Below, piece by piece: positions 46,271 to 54,607 of a stretch of DNA of 64,000 nucleotides. Source of the DNA: Streptomyces sp. BHT-5-2 (lineage in GTDB: Bacteria; Actinomycetota; Actinomycetes; Streptomycetales; Streptomycetaceae). The stretch is from the NCBI RefSeq assembly GCF_019774615.1, contig NZ_CP081496.1:3658001-3722000 (forward strand), given 5' to 3'. The stretch's first letter is position 1, and each line of letters begins with the position of its first letter. The position numbers and the translations under genes are program-made. The notes beneath the pieces are model-generated. The model did not search any database. It saw nothing but the letters and a program-made list of their open reading frames with translations, and was not told the origin of the DNA.

Positions 46271-47350
46271 ATGCGCGTGTCCCGGGTGTTCGGTAGCCGT
46301 CGCGGCGTGGCGGCCACCGCTGCGTCACTCGCCCTGATCACGGCGGCAGTTACCGGCTGTGCGGGCCATACAACCGCGACGGCCTCCGGGGCGGCACCGG
46401 TCGCCGCAGCGGCGCCGGCCACTTCGGGTTCGTCCATGCCGGGGACTCTCCCTTCGACCGGGGCGTCGTCGGGCGTACTGTTCGGTGGCGACGCGCAACT
46501 GTCCGGTCTGACACATCTCGGCCGGTCGTCGGCGATCGTGCGCACCTACGACACCATCGACACCGCCAGCGCGTTTCCCTCCGCGGACGAGACCGGCGCC
46601 CTGCACTCCGGGGCCACATTGCTGGCCAGCCTGGGCACAGGACACAACCGGGCTTGGGCGTCGATCTCCGCAGGCACGTCGGACGCCACCGTGCTGAAAT
46701 TCCTGCGTGCGGTCGACGACGCCGCCACAACCCACCATCTGAGCGCGATCTACGTATCTTTCAACCACGAACCGAACGCGAAGATCGATGCCGGGAAGGG
46801 AAAGCCGGCACAGTTCGTCGCCGCCTGGCGCCACGTGTACCAACTGGCAGCCCACGCACACCTGAACGTCCAGACCGGCGGCCATCTGCACTGGGTGTGG
46901 ATCCTCACCGCGAGCGGCTTCCATCAGGACGGCGTCGCCAGCAGTTTCTGGCCCGGTGCCCAGTACGTCGACGCGGTCGGGGCCGACGGCTACGTGTCCG
47001 GCGGCTGCACGAAGCAGAAGAGCGGCAACTACGTGGACCCGGCCAATACCGCAACGAAACCCGACGCCGTCTTCGGGCCGGCACTGACCTGGAGCACCAC
47101 CCACGCCAAAGGCAAGCCGGTATTCATCCCGGAGTGGGGCAGCGTCCCGTTCACCAACCCCGGCGTTCGGCCCTCGTACATCAACGCCATGACCCAGTAC
47201 GTCGTCGCCCACCCCCAGATCAGCGCCGTCATGTACTGGAACGACCACGCCCACAAAGACTCCTGCGACTACGCCCTCGACAACGACCTTGCCTCACAGC
47301 ACGCCCTCGCCGCCATGGGCGCCAATGCCCACTTCCGAGCACAGCCCTGA
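46271..47350 (+). CDS. GH26-like glycoside hydrolase lipoprotein
   Basis: This is 359 residues from ATG 46271 with GGAGAAGG just upstream. A signal peptide ends in lipobox VTGC (C30), followed by an Ala/Thr/Ser linker. The catalytic domain shows VSFNHEPN with the presumed acid/base Glu and FIPEWGS with the presumed nucleophile Glu, spaced as in GH26 mannanases and related TIM-barrel glycosidases. VMYWND near the end fits the last barrel strand. It is outside the membrane and probably cuts a beta-linked polysaccharide. Family assignment is moderate. Confidence 0.65.
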   Translation: MRVSRVFGSRRGVAATAASLALITAAVTGCAGHTTATASGAAPVAAAAPATSGSSMPGTLPSTGASSGVLFGGDAQLSGLTHLGRSSAIVRTYDTIDTASAFPSADETGALHSGATLLASLGTGHNRAWASISAGTSDATVLKFLRAVDDAATTHHLSAIYVSFNHEPNAKIDAGKGKPAQFVAAWRHVYQLAAHAHLNVQTGGHLHWVWILTASGFHQDGVASSFWPGAQYVDAVGADGYVSGGCTKQKSGNYVDPANTATKPDAVFGPALTWSTTHAKGKPVFIPEWGSVPFTNPGVRPSYINAMTQYVVAHPQISAVMYWNDHAHKDSCDYALDNDLASQHALAAMGANAHFRAQP

Positions 47351-47552
47351 ACCGGCTACGGCACCTCCGTATGCATCCGGGGACGCGCCCAGAGCCCGGA
47401 CGCCGCTCAGGGACCGCGGAGACAGCCGAGCGGAAACGCGACCGCCTGGCGACCCGCTCCTGGCGTGAGGCGCCGCGTTCCTCCACCGACATCGTCTTTC
47501 GGCGGCGGCCGCCTCCGCACTTGCCACCCCCAGGCGGCCCGGACGCCGGAGG

Positions 47553-49064
47553 CTATTCCCGTAGGCGAATCCCCTTCACGGCGGTGTCGAAGACCGGCCG
47601 GTACTCGTTCCACTGTGCGTTCGGTGCGGAGAGGTAGACCACGTACTGAGTGCCGTCGGCACCGGCGAAGGCCAGCTCCACAGCCCGGTATTCCCGCAGC
47701 TGGCCGTGGAAGGTGAACTCCCAGTATCCCGCCGGCCGTCCGCGGAACGTCGTGGGACCCATCCGCACCCGCTCGTAGCCCGGATTGTCGCGACGTGTCT
47801 GGGCCTCTTCGGTCTCACGCCAGTGCCGGAGCGGATCGGAACCCGCGAACTCGACGACGTCGACCCGCAGGCCCACCCGCCCGGACGGGTCCACGTAGGC
47901 GACTTCGCCACCAGGCACGTTCTTGGGCTTCCAGCCGTTCGGTACGGGCACGGAGAAGCCTTGGCCGGCCGTCTGGAGACGGTATCCGTCGGGGAGCGGG
48001 GGCGGTGCGGACGGGCTGGGGCTCGGGAGGCGGGGAGCGGTGTTCCCCTGGGACGGGTGGCCCGCCGTCGAGGCGGCGCCGTCCCCGCGCCACAGCAGCA
48101 CACCGCCCGTCACCAAGGCGGCGATCACCGCCGCGGAGGCACACCACAGCGCCGTACGACGGCCACGCCCACCGCCTCCTGCCGGGGCCCGGGGCGCCGG
48201 CGCAGGTTCCGGTCGGGTGGGCGGATCGACGGGCACGGTCCGTGTGCCGGTCGTCTCGCCGAGGAGGTGTTCGGCTTTGTGCACGTCCATCCGCCGGTCG
48301 GGTTCCTTGACCAGCAGCCCCTCGATCACCGGGGCCAGGCGCCCGGCGTTGCGCGGGGGCTCGTAGGCGTCGGTGGCGATGGCGTACGCCGTCTCGATCG
48401 GGGTGTCGCGCTGGAACGGGTGGCTGCCTTCAACCGCCTGATACAGCATCGCGCCCAGCGACCACAGGTCGCAGGCGGGCCCGGGCTCGGCGATTCCGCT
48501 GCGGAGGCGTTCGGGTGCGAGGTACTGGATCGACCCGACCAGCTCGCCGGTTCTGGTCAGCGAGGGTGTGCCGGGCTCCACCGCGATGCCGAAGTCGGTG
48601 AGGACGATGCGTCCGCCGTTGCCGAGCAGCACATTGGCGGGCTTGACGTCCCGGTGCAGCACCCCGGCGTCGTGTGCGGCACGCAGCGCGGCGGCCACGC
48701 CGCGGCCGATCCGGGCCACCTCCTCAGGAGGCAGTGCGCCCCGCCGTTTCAGGACATCGCTCAGGGTGACCGAGGGGATGTACTCCATGACGATGCAGGG
48801 CAGGCCCTGGTCGTCGACGACGTCGTGCACCACGATCACGTGAGGATGGGTGATCCGGGCGGCACTTCGGGCCTCACGGCGGGTGCGCTCATAGAGCTTC
48901 TGGATCTCGTCGTCGTGCAGATGCGGTGGAACGTGCAGTTTCTTCACGGCGACGTGCCGGCCGAGCAACTCGTCCTCGGCCCGCCACACCGTGCCCATGC
49001 CACCGCGGCCCACGCGCTCCGCGAGCCGGTAGCGGCCGGCTATGAGCCGCCCCAGATCGGACAC
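47553..49064 (-). CDS. Membrane Ser/Thr protein kinase (PknB-like) with outer domain
   Basis: This is 503 residues from GTG 49064. The kinase domain (residues 1-270) has GRGGMGTVW, VAVKKL, the catalytic loop HRDVKPANVLL, DFGIAVE (DFG) and APERL. A Pro-rich linker leads to one membrane helix (ALWCASAAVIAALVTGGVLLW). A C-terminal outer domain of about 160 residues follows, with no PASTA repeats. It would sense an external cue through that domain and phosphorylate cytoplasmic targets. It is monocistronic. The 298 bases upstream (49065-49362) show no further gene. Confidence 0.92.
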   Translation of the reverse strand: MSDLGRLIAGRYRLAERVGRGGMGTVWRAEDELLGRHVAVKKLHVPPHLHDDEIQKLYERTRREARSAARITHPHVIVVHDVVDDQGLPCIVMEYIPSVTLSDVLKRRGALPPEEVARIGRGVAAALRAAHDAGVLHRDVKPANVLLGNGGRIVLTDFGIAVEPGTPSLTRTGELVGSIQYLAPERLRSGIAEPGPACDLWSLGAMLYQAVEGSHPFQRDTPIETAYAIATDAYEPPRNAGRLAPVIEGLLVKEPDRRMDVHKAEHLLGETTGTRTVPVDPPTRPEPAPAPRAPAGGGGRGRRTALWCASAAVIAALVTGGVLLWRGDGAASTAGHPSQGNTAPRLPSPSPSAPPPLPDGYRLQTAGQGFSVPVPNGWKPKNVPGGEVAYVDPSGRVGLRVDVVEFAGSDPLRHWRETEEAQTRRDNPGYERVRMGPTTFRGRPAGYWEFTFHGQLREYRAVELAFAGADGTQYVVYLSAPNAQWNEYRPVFDTAVKGIRLRE

Positions 49065-49362
49065 TGTGAGACCTTCGCCTTCTTCGCGCGCCGGCGCGCT
49101 TGAACATGTTGCGGGAGCACCTTAACCGGTGTGGAATACATGGCCATGCCAGCGGTTGTCGTGGGGTGCGGCACGGTTCTCCCGGTCGGCTGGAGAACTC
49201 ACCGGCGCGCGGAGCAACTGCTCGGGCAGGACGCCGTGTTGGCCCCGGACCTGGGACCACGGACGAGGGGAAGCGCGGCCGGGGCTGCCTTTTCTCCGGA
49301 TCCTCCACCGGCTTGGCGGCGGCGCCGAGGGCGGCGTACTCCACCCGCACGGGACGTCCCCA

Positions 49363-50442
49363 TCAGACACGGGACAGCTGCATCAGGCTCACCGGTGCCT
49401 GCGGCAGGTGGAGGGCCTGGAGTCGCAACCCGGCGCGGGCGTAGAGGTCTTCGAACTCCGCGCGGCTGCGGACCCGGGCGCTGCCCATGCACATCTGGAA
49501 CAGGTCAACCGTACGGCCCATGTGGAAGGGGTGCCCTGACGGGCCGGTGTCGGTGCCGTGGTCCACCAGGCAGTCGAGGACCAGGACCCGCCCTTGCGGG
49601 GGGAGCACGGCCGCCACGTTGCGCAGCAGCCGCACCGCGTGCTCGTCGTCCCAGTCCATCAGCACGAACGACAGCAGATAGGTGTCGCTGTCCCCGGGTA
49701 CGGCCTGGAACATGTCGCCTCCCACCACGGAGCTCCGGTCCGCCAGCCCCGCGTCCGCCAGCGCTTGCTGGGCGTCGGCGACGGTGCTCGGCTGGTCGAA
49801 CAAGGTGCCGCTGATGTGCGGGTTGGCGGTCAGGATCGCGGTCAGCACCTGCCCCAGGCCGCCGCCGACGTCAACGATCCGGTGTACGTCGCGGTAGTCG
49901 TAGGAGAGTGCGGTGGGGATCTGGAGAGCCTTGGCGACCGACACCATCCCGGCATCGAACACACGCCGCGCCTCGGGCTGATCGTGCAGCCAGGTCCAGT
50001 AGTAGTCAGACCCGAGGACGTTCTTGATGGGAGTGTCACCGGTGGCGACCGCGCGCTGGAGTTGCTCGAAGACCCGCCACATCCACGGCTCGCTCTGGAG
50101 CACCGCAAGGTCCCGCATCGACTGGGGGTGGTCGGTGCGGAGGTGCTGCCCCAGGTCGCCGAGGGCGAACAGGCCTGGGGAGACCTCGCGGACGACCCCG
50201 ACGCCGGTCAGCGATCTCAGCAACCGGCGCAGTCCTTGAGGCTCGCAGTCGGTTCGGGCTGCCAGATCGTCCACGGTCCGGTGCTGACCGGCGAATGCGT
50301 CCGCGATGCCCAGTCGTGCGAACGCGCCCACGGCCTGCCCGATCCAGAACCCCAGGGTGAGCTCCACCAACCGCACGGCGGCCGGGTCGTGAACCTGTTC
50401 TCCGCTGTCGTGTGACCGACTTCCGGCATTTGTCGTGGTCAT
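49363..50442 (-). CDS. SAM-dependent methyltransferase of the COMT/ASMT (acetylserotonin O-methyltransferase-like) fold
   Basis: This is 359 residues from ATG 50442 (GTG 50469 is possible). The N-terminal dimerisation winged helix is followed by the SAM motif VDVGGGLGQ at 190-198. In most family members the segment (L)HDWxDE carries the catalytic His. Here it reads VLMDWDDEH with M262 in its place, so the general base is missing or supplied otherwise. By fold it is the counterpart of melatonin-forming ASMT. It lies downstream of the hydroxylase on the same strand. Methyl acceptor: presumably an aromatic hydroxyl or amine made by the cluster. Confidence 0.85.
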   Translation of the reverse strand: MTTTNAGSRSHDSGEQVHDPAAVRLVELTLGFWIGQAVGAFARLGIADAFAGQHRTVDDLAARTDCEPQGLRRLLRSLTGVGVVREVSPGLFALGDLGQHLRTDHPQSMRDLAVLQSEPWMWRVFEQLQRAVATGDTPIKNVLGSDYYWTWLHDQPEARRVFDAGMVSVAKALQIPTALSYDYRDVHRIVDVGGGLGQVLTAILTANPHISGTLFDQPSTVADAQQALADAGLADRSSVVGGDMFQAVPGDSDTYLLSFVLMDWDDEHAVRLLRNVAAVLPPQGRVLVLDCLVDHGTDTGPSGHPFHMGRTVDLFQMCMGSARVRSRAEFEDLYARAGLRLQALHLPQAPVSLMQLSRV

Positions 50443-50605
50443 CGATTCGCCACCGCCTTCCCGACACACAATGGGTTACAAATCCGAGATATACATGTGC
50501 GTTTGACAGGGAGGCCCGCACCGTGGATATCGGCGTCCACGCCCTATGGCCACCACGGCGCGCGCCTCCGCCCGCGCACCATCCTCACCCGAGCGAATAC
50601 CGATT

Positions 50606-51403
50606 TCAAACGCCCGTCAAGAAGGAGCGGACTTCGCTTGCCATTTCATTGACAGATTGCGCGGCGAACAGCTTTCCCTGGTAAGTGGAGATGTCGTATT
50701 CCGCTTCGATCATTTTCTGGATGGAGAATTTCTCGACCGGGCAGGCGTCGATCTTGGCGAGTTCCCCGCTCGACGACAGGAGAGCCGCCCCATATGCTTT
50801 GGTACGGCCGTCCTCCTGCACGAGCCCGGTCTCCATCGTGAACCAGAAAACCTGGCTGATCGCCTGGAGTTCCTGCGCGGAGGTGGCATTGTTCGTGGCT
50901 TCGCCGAAAAGTCGGTAGAGGTCGGCGAACAGTGGGTCGGAGAGCATCACGACATGCCCGACGAGCTCGTGCAGCATGTCGGGTTCCGGGCTGTAGTGGG
51001 GCCGGCTGGGGCAACGCAGGAACAGGGCCGTCGAGAAGACGCCGTCGGCGAAGCGCCCGTAGAAGTCCCCGACCCGGGTGAGTCCGTCGACCGGGAGTAA
51101 CCGGAAACCCGTGGAGCTGTTGAGGCGCCGTCCGACGTCATCGATCCCGGGTGTGTGGGTGGCGGGCAGCGGCAGCCGGTCCTTGGCCTGGAGGTAGCGC
51201 GAACTGGCGATGCGGGGATGGATGGCGTTGAGCCTCGACACCATCGTGCTCCACAGCCGGTCTTCCTCCGCGCTGTAAGCCACCGGGTTCGAGTTGAGCC
51301 CGCCCGCTCTGCGGATCGCCTCCGATATTTCTTCCCTGCGCCGAGCGCAGGGCTCGTCAAGTCGTCCCCCCTCCTCCACATGGTGCTCGTTCGCGCGACT
51401 CAT
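50606..51403 (-). CDS. Pterin-dependent aromatic amino acid hydroxylase (Phe/Trp/Tyr hydroxylase family)
   Basis: This is 265 residues, catalytic domain only, as in bacterial phenylalanine hydroxylases. The iron triad is complete: H145 and H150 in MLHELVGHV and E191 in WFTMETGL. It uses O2 and a reduced pterin to hydroxylate an aromatic amino acid. Whether the substrate is Phe (to Tyr or m-Tyr) or Trp (to 5-hydroxy-Trp) cannot be told by eye. Leu102 is a TTA codon (51098-51100), so expression may need bldA tRNA. It is divergent from the decarboxylase gene. Confidence 0.88.
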   Translation of the reverse strand: MSRANEHHVEEGGRLDEPCARRREEISEAIRRAGGLNSNPVAYSAEEDRLWSTMVSRLNAIHPRIASSRYLQAKDRLPLPATHTPGIDDVGRRLNSSTGFRLLPVDGLTRVGDFYGRFADGVFSTALFLRCPSRPHYSPEPDMLHELVGHVVMLSDPLFADLYRLFGEATNNATSAQELQAISQVFWFTMETGLVQEDGRTKAYGAALLSSSGELAKIDACPVEKFSIQKMIEAEYDISTYQGKLFAAQSVNEMASEVRSFLTGV

Positions 51404-51570
51404 GGACGGTCACCAACTCCCCTGTGCCAATGATTCAGAGTCCTGCATACGGCGACATTTGCCTGGGGCACTCGCTTGAAGCATCTCGCGGCGGGCGACC
51501 TGCCGCCTCACCAGACGGCCAATCGAGCGAACTCTGCCCTTGCGGGCGCTGTCTTCTTGCATGGCCTTGC

Positions 51571-51600
51571 TTGACTGAAGTACCGCATCCAGTCACATAG
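51571..51600 (+). promoter_or_regulatory. Candidate promoter for the decarboxylase/oxidase operon
   Basis: TTGACT (51571-51576), 17-18 bases, then CACATAG gives a moderate promoter facing the decarboxylase gene, in the 318-base divergent gap. Confidence 0.35.
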
Positions 51601-51678
51601 AGGTCGCCGGAGGCAATGGCGCGAAAGGCGGTCCGGCCGCTGGCGGGAGGCGGGCTGGAAATACGTGCCAAGCCTTTT

Positions 51679-51712
51679 GGAGCACTGTGTTGGGAGGAGC
51701 ACTGTGTTGGGA
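51679..51712. repeat. Perfect 17-bp tandem duplication at the decarboxylase ribosome-binding region
   Basis: Positions 51679-51695 and 51696-51712 are identical 17-mers (GGAGCACTGTGTTGGGA). The second copy abuts the GGAGG used by the decarboxylase start at 51722. The duplication doubles the purine-rich leader sequence. Confidence 0.85.
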
Positions 51713-51721
51713 GGCAGAGTC

Positions 51722-53167
51722 GTGCGTGGGCACATGACGCCGGATGAGTTCCGCCGTCACGGCCGGCAGGTGATCGACTGGATCGCCGCCTATCAGGAGA
51801 AGATCGAGTCATATCCGGTGCGGTCCCAGGTCGCACCCGGTGAGGTGCTGGACGCGCTGCCGCAGAGCCCACCGGAGACGGGCGAGGGCTTCGAGGGGCT
51901 CCTGGCGGACCTGGACCGGGTGCTGATGCCAGGCATCACGCACTGGCAGCATCCCTCGTTCTTCGCCTACTTCCCGGCCAACGCCAGCGGCCCGGCGATT
52001 CTGGGCGACCTTCTCTCGTCCGGGCTGGGCGTTCAGGGCATGCTGTGGGCGACCAGTCCGGCCTGCACCGAGCTGGAGACCCGGGTGGTCGACTGGCTGG
52101 TGCAGCTGCTGGGGCTGCCGGACGCGTTCCTGGGCAACGGTGTCATCCAGGACTCGGCGTCCAGCGCCTCGCTGGTGGCGGTCGTTGCCGCACTGCACCG
52201 AGCGGGCGGGGGGAAGGTGGGGCGGGACGGCATCACCGCGCCGTACACGATCTACACCAGCTCACAGACCCATTCCTCGTTGGAGAAAGCCGCGCGGATC
52301 TGCGGAATCGGCGCAGCTGCCGTGCGGATGGTGGACGTCGATCAGCAGACCCTCGCGATGGACCCGGCCTGCCTGGCGACGACGATCGCCCGGGACCGCG
52401 CGGCCGGTGCGGTTCCGCTGCTGGTGTGCGCGACCGTCGGCACCACTTCCACCACCGCGATCGACCCGGTACCCGAGATCGGCGCGGTGTGCCGCCGCAA
52501 CGGCGCCTGGCTGCACGTGGACGCGGCGTATGCGGGCGTGGCGGCGGTGTGCCCGGAACTGCGGTGGCTCAACGACGGACTGGCCCAATACGCCGACTCC
52601 TACGTCACCAACCCGCACAAGTGGATGCTGACCAACTTCGACTGCACCGTGCTGTGGGTGGCCGACCGCACGTCGTTGGTGGGCGCGCTCTCGGTCCTCC
52701 CCGAGTACCTGCGCAACCAGGCCACCGCCTCGGGCGAGGTCATCGACTACCGCGACTGGCAGATCCCGCTCGGCCGCCGCTTCCGGGCGCTCAAGCTGTG
52801 GTCGGTGGTCCGCTGGTACGGGGCGCAGGGGCTACGTGCTCATATCCGTACCGGTATCGATCTTGCCCAGCAGCTGGCCGGGTGGATCGAGGCCGACGCG
52901 GCGTTCCACCTGCACCCCCACCACCCGCTGGGCCTGGTCTGCTTCCGTCCGCTGTGGCCCCAGCTGCCCGCCACCGAGGCGGACGCGGCCACGCAGCGGG
53001 TGATGCAACGGCTGAACGACTCCGGCGAGCTGTACCTCACCCACACCAAGGCAGGCGGCCGGGTACTGCTGCGCATGGCCATCGGCGCACCCGGAACCGA
53101 GCCGCGGCACGTGCGACTGGCCTGGGACCGGATCGCCACCGCGGTGCACACCGAAGCCGCACCTTGA
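51722..53167 (+). CDS. Pyridoxal-phosphate-dependent aromatic L-amino acid decarboxylase
   Basis: This is 481 residues from GTG 51722, chosen because GGAGG is 7 bases upstream; ATG 51734 is possible. The PLP lysine is K300 in NPHKW, the pyridine-N partner D267 in HVDAAYAG, and the ring-stacking His H184 in SSQTHSS. This is the group II decarboxylase fold of DOPA, 5-hydroxytryptophan, tryptophan and tyrosine decarboxylases. It would convert the hydroxylated amino acid to a monoamine (tyramine, m-tyramine or serotonin). It is followed at 71 bases by the monoamine oxidase gene, likely cotranscribed. Confidence 0.92.
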   Translation: MRGHMTPDEFRRHGRQVIDWIAAYQEKIESYPVRSQVAPGEVLDALPQSPPETGEGFEGLLADLDRVLMPGITHWQHPSFFAYFPANASGPAILGDLLSSGLGVQGMLWATSPACTELETRVVDWLVQLLGLPDAFLGNGVIQDSASSASLVAVVAALHRAGGGKVGRDGITAPYTIYTSSQTHSSLEKAARICGIGAAAVRMVDVDQQTLAMDPACLATTIARDRAAGAVPLLVCATVGTTSTTAIDPVPEIGAVCRRNGAWLHVDAAYAGVAAVCPELRWLNDGLAQYADSYVTNPHKWMLTNFDCTVLWVADRTSLVGALSVLPEYLRNQATASGEVIDYRDWQIPLGRRFRALKLWSVVRWYGAQGLRAHIRTGIDLAQQLAGWIEADAAFHLHPHHPLGLVCFRPLWPQLPATEADAATQRVMQRLNDSGELYLTHTKAGGRVLLRMAIGAPGTEPRHVRLAWDRIATAVHTEAAP

Positions 53168-53238
53168 TGCCCGACCAGGCACCCGAGCCGCTTCGCACCA
53201 CACGCCGAATCCTCGGCCGACCCTTTAGGAGCACACAC

Positions 53239-54573
53239 ATGCATGACGTGATCATCATCGGTGGCGGCATCTCCGGTGCCACCGCCGCCCGCGAGCTGGG
53301 GACAGCAGGGCATTCCGTGGTGCTGCTGGAAGCCCGCGACCGCCTCGGGGGACGGACCTGGACCAGCACCTTCCCCGGCACAGACACGCCCGTCGACCTC
53401 GGCGGCATGTGGCTGGGCCGCCGCGACACCTTCCGCCACATCTACGCCGAAGCCAGCCGCTACCAACTCCCCGTCGTCCAAAGCCCCAGCACGACCGTAA
53501 GTAGCCTGTTCATCGACGGCATTCGCCACACCGACCCGCAGGCCCTGCCCCCCGGCTACGGTGCCGAAATCGAAAATGCCATCCGGCGCATGACCGATAC
53601 GGCGCAGGCCACTCGTCCCCACCTCCACGACCCCGACCGCACCCGTCCCCTCGACGTGTCCATTCGCCAGTACCTGTCCACGCTCGGCCTGTCCGCCACC
53701 GCGCTCACCACCCTCAGTCAGCAGGCGTCGGTGCACTACGGTGCCCCCGCCGACGAGATCTCCGCCCTTTACCTGCTCGGTGAGATCGCCACGCGTTACA
53801 CCCTGTTCGCGCCGCAGACACTGGCTCTCGACGTCCTCGACAGCTTCCGCGACGGGACGAAGGCCCTCCTGGAGGCCCTCATCACCGATGCCGGCGCCGA
53901 GGTCCACCTGTCGTCCCCCGTTCGCCGCGTCGCCCAGACCGACGACCACGTGGAGGTCGTCACCGACGCCGAGAAGCGGTTCGTCGCCCGTACCGCAATC
54001 GTCGCTACTCCCTTGAACTGCTGGCACGGCATCGACTTCCACCCGGCCCTGCACCCCGCGAAACAGGCCGTCACCTCCCAGGGGCACGCCGGGCACTTCG
54101 CGAAGGTCTGGTTGCTGGCCGAGGGCCTGCCCGATCCCTCCTTCTTCGCCGCGGGTACTCCGGACGGATTCCAGTGGATCCGCACCGAACGGGTCACCGC
54201 CCAGGGCAGCCTGCTCACCGGCTTCGGCGACCCCGTGGCCTCACCCGACCTCTACACCCAGGCCGGAGCGCAGAAGGCCCTGGCCGCCTACGCACCAGAG
54301 GCCCGTGTCAAGGCGGTGCACAGCCACGACTGGAACCAGGACCCGTACTCGCGCGGCACCTGGATTGCCTACCGCCCCGGCTGGCTCACCACACACGGGC
54401 CCGCCATCAGCGCCCCCGAAGGACGCATCGCCTTCGCCGGAGGCGACACCTCCACCAACTTCAACGCCTTGTGGATGGACGGAGCCGTCGAAACCGGTAT
54501 CCGCGCCGCCGCCCATACCCGCACTCTCCTGAACACGCCTGGTGCGGGTGGACCTGCTCGAAGCCGGCGTTGA
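53239..54573 (+). CDS. Flavin-containing monoamine oxidase
   Basis: This is 444 residues from ATG 53239 with AGGAG at 53227-53231. The N-terminal FAD motif is IIGGGISGATAARELG, then LEARDRLGGRTWT, and the C-terminal flavin segment FAGGDTSTNFNALWMDGAVE. At the place of the FAD-linking cysteine of animal MAO, the sequence reads YSRGTWIAYRPG, so FAD is probably non-covalent. It should oxidise the amine made by the decarboxylase to an aldehyde. An alternative is dehydrogenation of a ring or C-N bond in a tailored amine, as in some amine-oxidase-fold tailoring enzymes. Confidence 0.88.
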   Translation: MHDVIIIGGGISGATAARELGTAGHSVVLLEARDRLGGRTWTSTFPGTDTPVDLGGMWLGRRDTFRHIYAEASRYQLPVVQSPSTTVSSLFIDGIRHTDPQALPPGYGAEIENAIRRMTDTAQATRPHLHDPDRTRPLDVSIRQYLSTLGLSATALTTLSQQASVHYGAPADEISALYLLGEIATRYTLFAPQTLALDVLDSFRDGTKALLEALITDAGAEVHLSSPVRRVAQTDDHVEVVTDAEKRFVARTAIVATPLNCWHGIDFHPALHPAKQAVTSQGHAGHFAKVWLLAEGLPDPSFFAAGTPDGFQWIRTERVTAQGSLLTGFGDPVASPDLYTQAGAQKALAAYAPEARVKAVHSHDWNQDPYSRGTWIAYRPGWLTTHGPAISAPEGRIAFAGGDTSTNFNALWMDGAVETGIRAAAHTRTLLNTPGAGGPARSRR

Positions 54574-54607
54574 GCGAGCGAAACGTCGAGCAGCGTCGCC
54601 GCGGCGA

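Noticed and set aside
49122..49814. Plus-strand frames between the Ser/Thr kinase and the methyltransferase genes
   Set aside because: They are Arg/Pro-rich, run antisense into the methyltransferase, and have no recognisable domain.
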